Assembly: GCA_946803715.1 (NCBI GenBank)
Contig: CAMPET010000023.1
Coordinates: forward strand, 53,272-87,502
From: Beroe ovata
Taxonomy: Eukaryota > Ctenophora > Nuda > Beroida > Beroidae
Direction of reading: 5' to 3'
DNA length: 34,231 bases
Both the position numbers and the translations under genes were made by a program. This document shows, one piece after another, positions 32,721 to 34,231 of this stretch. Below the pieces are notes generated by a model. That model was not told the origin of the DNA. It was given only the letters and a program-made list of their open reading frames with translations, and did not search any database. Each line of letters opens with the position of its first letter. The first letter of the stretch is position 1.

Positions 32721-32910
32721 ACCTTTTTCTTTTGTGGTCACCGGTTTCTGGTTTCAGTAGGACCTGAAACCTTTTCACCGGGTCCCCAGAGGCCAAAACT
32801 TGTTTGTCAACCCCAAGGACTCCCAAGTATATACCATAATAATATCAGTCATTGGATAAGACTGCAACTAGACACGGGAGTCTTGGGTCTGTTGCTACCT
32901 TTAGACCAGA
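32721..32910. mobile_element. About 190-base insertion with two hairpins, only in unit B
   Basis: Copy A has a short stretch (about 29890-29910) where unit B has about 190 extra bases. The insert has a perfect 8-base stem (ggtttcag 32750-32757 with ctgaaacc 32764-32771). A second stem is cccaaggactccc (32812-32824) with gggagtcttggg (32876-32887), one base bulged. Ends are approximate and no clear target duplication is seen. It could be a small non-autonomous element. Confidence 0.5.
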
Positions 32911-33212
32911 GCTGATCCTATCGGAACTATTGGGAGTTGATATAGTTGATTGTATCTCCTGTCCCAATATTTTAGAAGCCTTTCTTCAAGAGCTAAAGGG
33001 AGGGATGTTGTTGATTGAAATAACCTCATTTCCATGCAAATTGACATAACATACTACCTATTTAACTGTTTCACGATATTTGTCAGTTGTCACTCAACCG
33101 CTTAAAGGAAATATTTCATTGTCGGTCGGTATATAGGCATGAAATATTAGAATACATGCAATAGTCCCTAGCATTATCATCACATATTCTAAATTAGGTA
33201 TAATTGATTATT

Positions 33213-33335
33213 ATGAAACTTTTGAAATTCCGCTCTTTACCGAGCATGCCGTTTGCTCTCCTCTTTTTGTCTACTGCTGGATATGCAGTTCAAAACTTTC
33301 AAGATGCATTCATGGGGTTTATGGTAACTAGCTGA
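33213..33335 (+). CDS. Probable first exon of a secreted protein (signal peptide)
   Basis: From ATG 33213 the frame encodes a basic start, a hydrophobic core and a likely cleavage site (PFALLFLSTAGYA, then VQNFQDAFMGF). The unspliced frame stops after 40 codons, but GT donors at 33317 (phase 2) and 33324 (phase 0, GTAACT) lie inside it. A possible next exon follows an acceptor at 33461; its frame (GLCNMGN in the phase-2 reading) is too short to be sure. The rest of the gene was not traced. Confidence 0.4.
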   Translation: MKLLKFRSLPSMPFALLFLSTAGYAVQNFQDAFMGFMVTS

Positions 33336-33717
33336 TATATTATATCATATATCGTGCTTGTAATATCATATACGTGAATGTTTTGTTACATTTACTATTG
33401 GAGAAGAGTGTACGTAGTATAATTGTGAAAGATTCAGAACATGTGATAGGGTCATTACAGGCTATGTAACATGGGGAATAGGTATGCTATTGTACCATTC
33501 ATGAATCCTGATTCAGCAAGCCAATAATAGCCGGTACTCTGTCCTCAGTGTCAGCAACTTGGTTTTCAACAATACCTATCTCAACTCTGCAGTAATGATA
33601 AACTCAGACAGTGCTCCCATTTAGCCAGACTACACTCTTATCCACGGATAGTGTTTGAAAGTCCTCCACTGGTTGGGTAAATATTGTTCTGCAGAAGCTG
33701 CATATCTGTTTAGCGTT

Positions 33718-33756
33718 GCACACACATACACACATACACACACACTCACTTACACG

Positions 33757-33787
<31 letters not shown>

Positions 33788-33800
33788 ATACGCACACAGT
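33718..33800. repeat. (CA)n microsatellite, interrupted
   Basis: CA dinucleotides with TA, CT and CG interruptions. Confidence 0.9.
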
Positions 33801-34205
33801 CGTTTCAGAGTATTTTAAACTGTATTTCGCTGTGTGACTACTATATTTTATGAATACAGACTGGCACATTCCTTGTGTAGTAAACGGTCTAAATACCCAA
33901 TTGAAATGAGCACGAGGTTGTAGAATGTTTTAAATAACACTGAATCGTAGTTCTAGACAAATTATCTGGGTGTGGCTTCGGAATGAGTTCATAATTACTT
34001 CCACGACTGTTCTGATCTGAGACTTGAATTTCATCCAAGTTTGATAATATGCGAATCCCCTAACTAAACCCTATCTGGTGAAGTATGAAGATCTAGACCA
34101 TTCTAAACCATTCTTCAGTGTCATTGTGGATTATAGAATTTGCATTCCTGGTCACGTAAAAACTTCGAGGGAAGCATCCGGAATCATCATACAGAGAAGC
34201 AAAAA

Positions 34206-34231
34206 CACACACACACACACACACACACACA
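34206..34231. repeat. (CA)n microsatellite at window edge
   Basis: Uninterrupted CA run that continues past the window. Confidence 0.95.

Larger units (their letters stand above)
25824..32960. repeat. Tandem duplication of about 4.1 kb holding the receptor gene
   Basis: Unit A is 25824-29970 and unit B is 29971-32960. They match through the 3' flank, coding sequence, 5' flank with TATA box, and about 650 bases of upstream sequence. The A/B junction lies inside continuous sequence without an N, so at least the start of unit B is a real tandem copy. Unit B lacks what corresponds to 26548-27851 of unit A at the N (30681), and has an extra 190 or so bases near 32721-32910. Confidence 0.9.
32044..33212. 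other. Upstream region of receptor copy B, no gene seen
   Basis: Matches the copy A upstream region to about 32960 apart from an insertion at 32721-32910, then unique AT-rich sequence. The open frame 32852-33049 lies partly in the insertion and has no supporting feature. Confidence 0.5.
33336..34231. other. Right end: microsatellites and unassigned sequence
   Basis: CA-rich tract at about 33718-33800 and a second CA run at 34206-34231 that meets the window edge. No confident exon between them, though this may be intron of the gene starting at 33213. Confidence 0.5.

Overview
This is an animal (metazoan) nuclear sequence. The genes have GT-AG introns, mostly 58-320 bases long, and encode metazoan families: spliceosomal CWC22, the Golgi sugar-nucleotide transporter SLC35B4, an ADAL-type deaminase, an anoctamin, a MARCH1/8 ubiquitin ligase, secreted three-finger (Ly6-like) proteins, and LDLa-bearing GPCRs. 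I cannot name the species. Short introns, CA/TG microsatellites, uncollapsed allele-like duplications, and a YAG close to most start codons fit a compact, highly heterozygous invertebrate, possibly one with spliced-leader trans-splicing. That last point is a hypothesis.

Layout. 1-2800: no gene seen; microsatellites, a 15-base tandem repeat, and an allele-like duplication around an N at 986. 3190-12288: three head-to-tail minus-strand genes, which I rebuilt with exact reading phase: CWC22 (13 coding exons, 1428 aa), SLC35B4 (2 exons, 313 aa) and an intronless ADAL (334 aa). 12869-13433: a small plus-strand gene for an 86-residue secreted peptide I do not recognise. 13552-14606: two near-identical copies on either side of an N. 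The left copy alone carries a 150-base insertion containing a complete hammerhead-ribozyme core. 15148-19564: a plus-strand secreted modular protein (Lys-rich block, four exons each with one W/G motif, acidic spacer, 12-cysteine three-finger domain). A two-exon divergent anoctamin sits on the opposite strand inside its last intron. 19708-20501: a second three-finger gene, whose first exon was not found. 20502-22225: a non-coding stretch with a sharply CpG-rich block. 22226-22951: an intronless MARCH1/8-type RING-CH ligase. 22952-25823: no gene seen. 25824-32960: a tandem duplication of a large LDLa/7TM receptor. Copy A is complete (1064 aa); copy B loses about 1.3 kb at a single N. A signal-peptide exon at 33213 probably opens another secreted gene.

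How the genes relate. The 3-12 kb part is housekeeping: RNA splicing, Golgi nucleotide-sugar import and purine nucleotide clean-up. The 12.8-33 kb part is accessory and membrane/extracellular: secreted peptides, cysteine-rich three-finger proteins, a scramblase/channel-type protein, a membrane E3 ligase and duplicated receptors. It shows nesting, exon duplication, tandem duplication and patchy divergence. The two most notable items are the hammerhead-bearing insertion at 13912-14061 and the modular 12-Cys secreted gene with a nested anoctamin.
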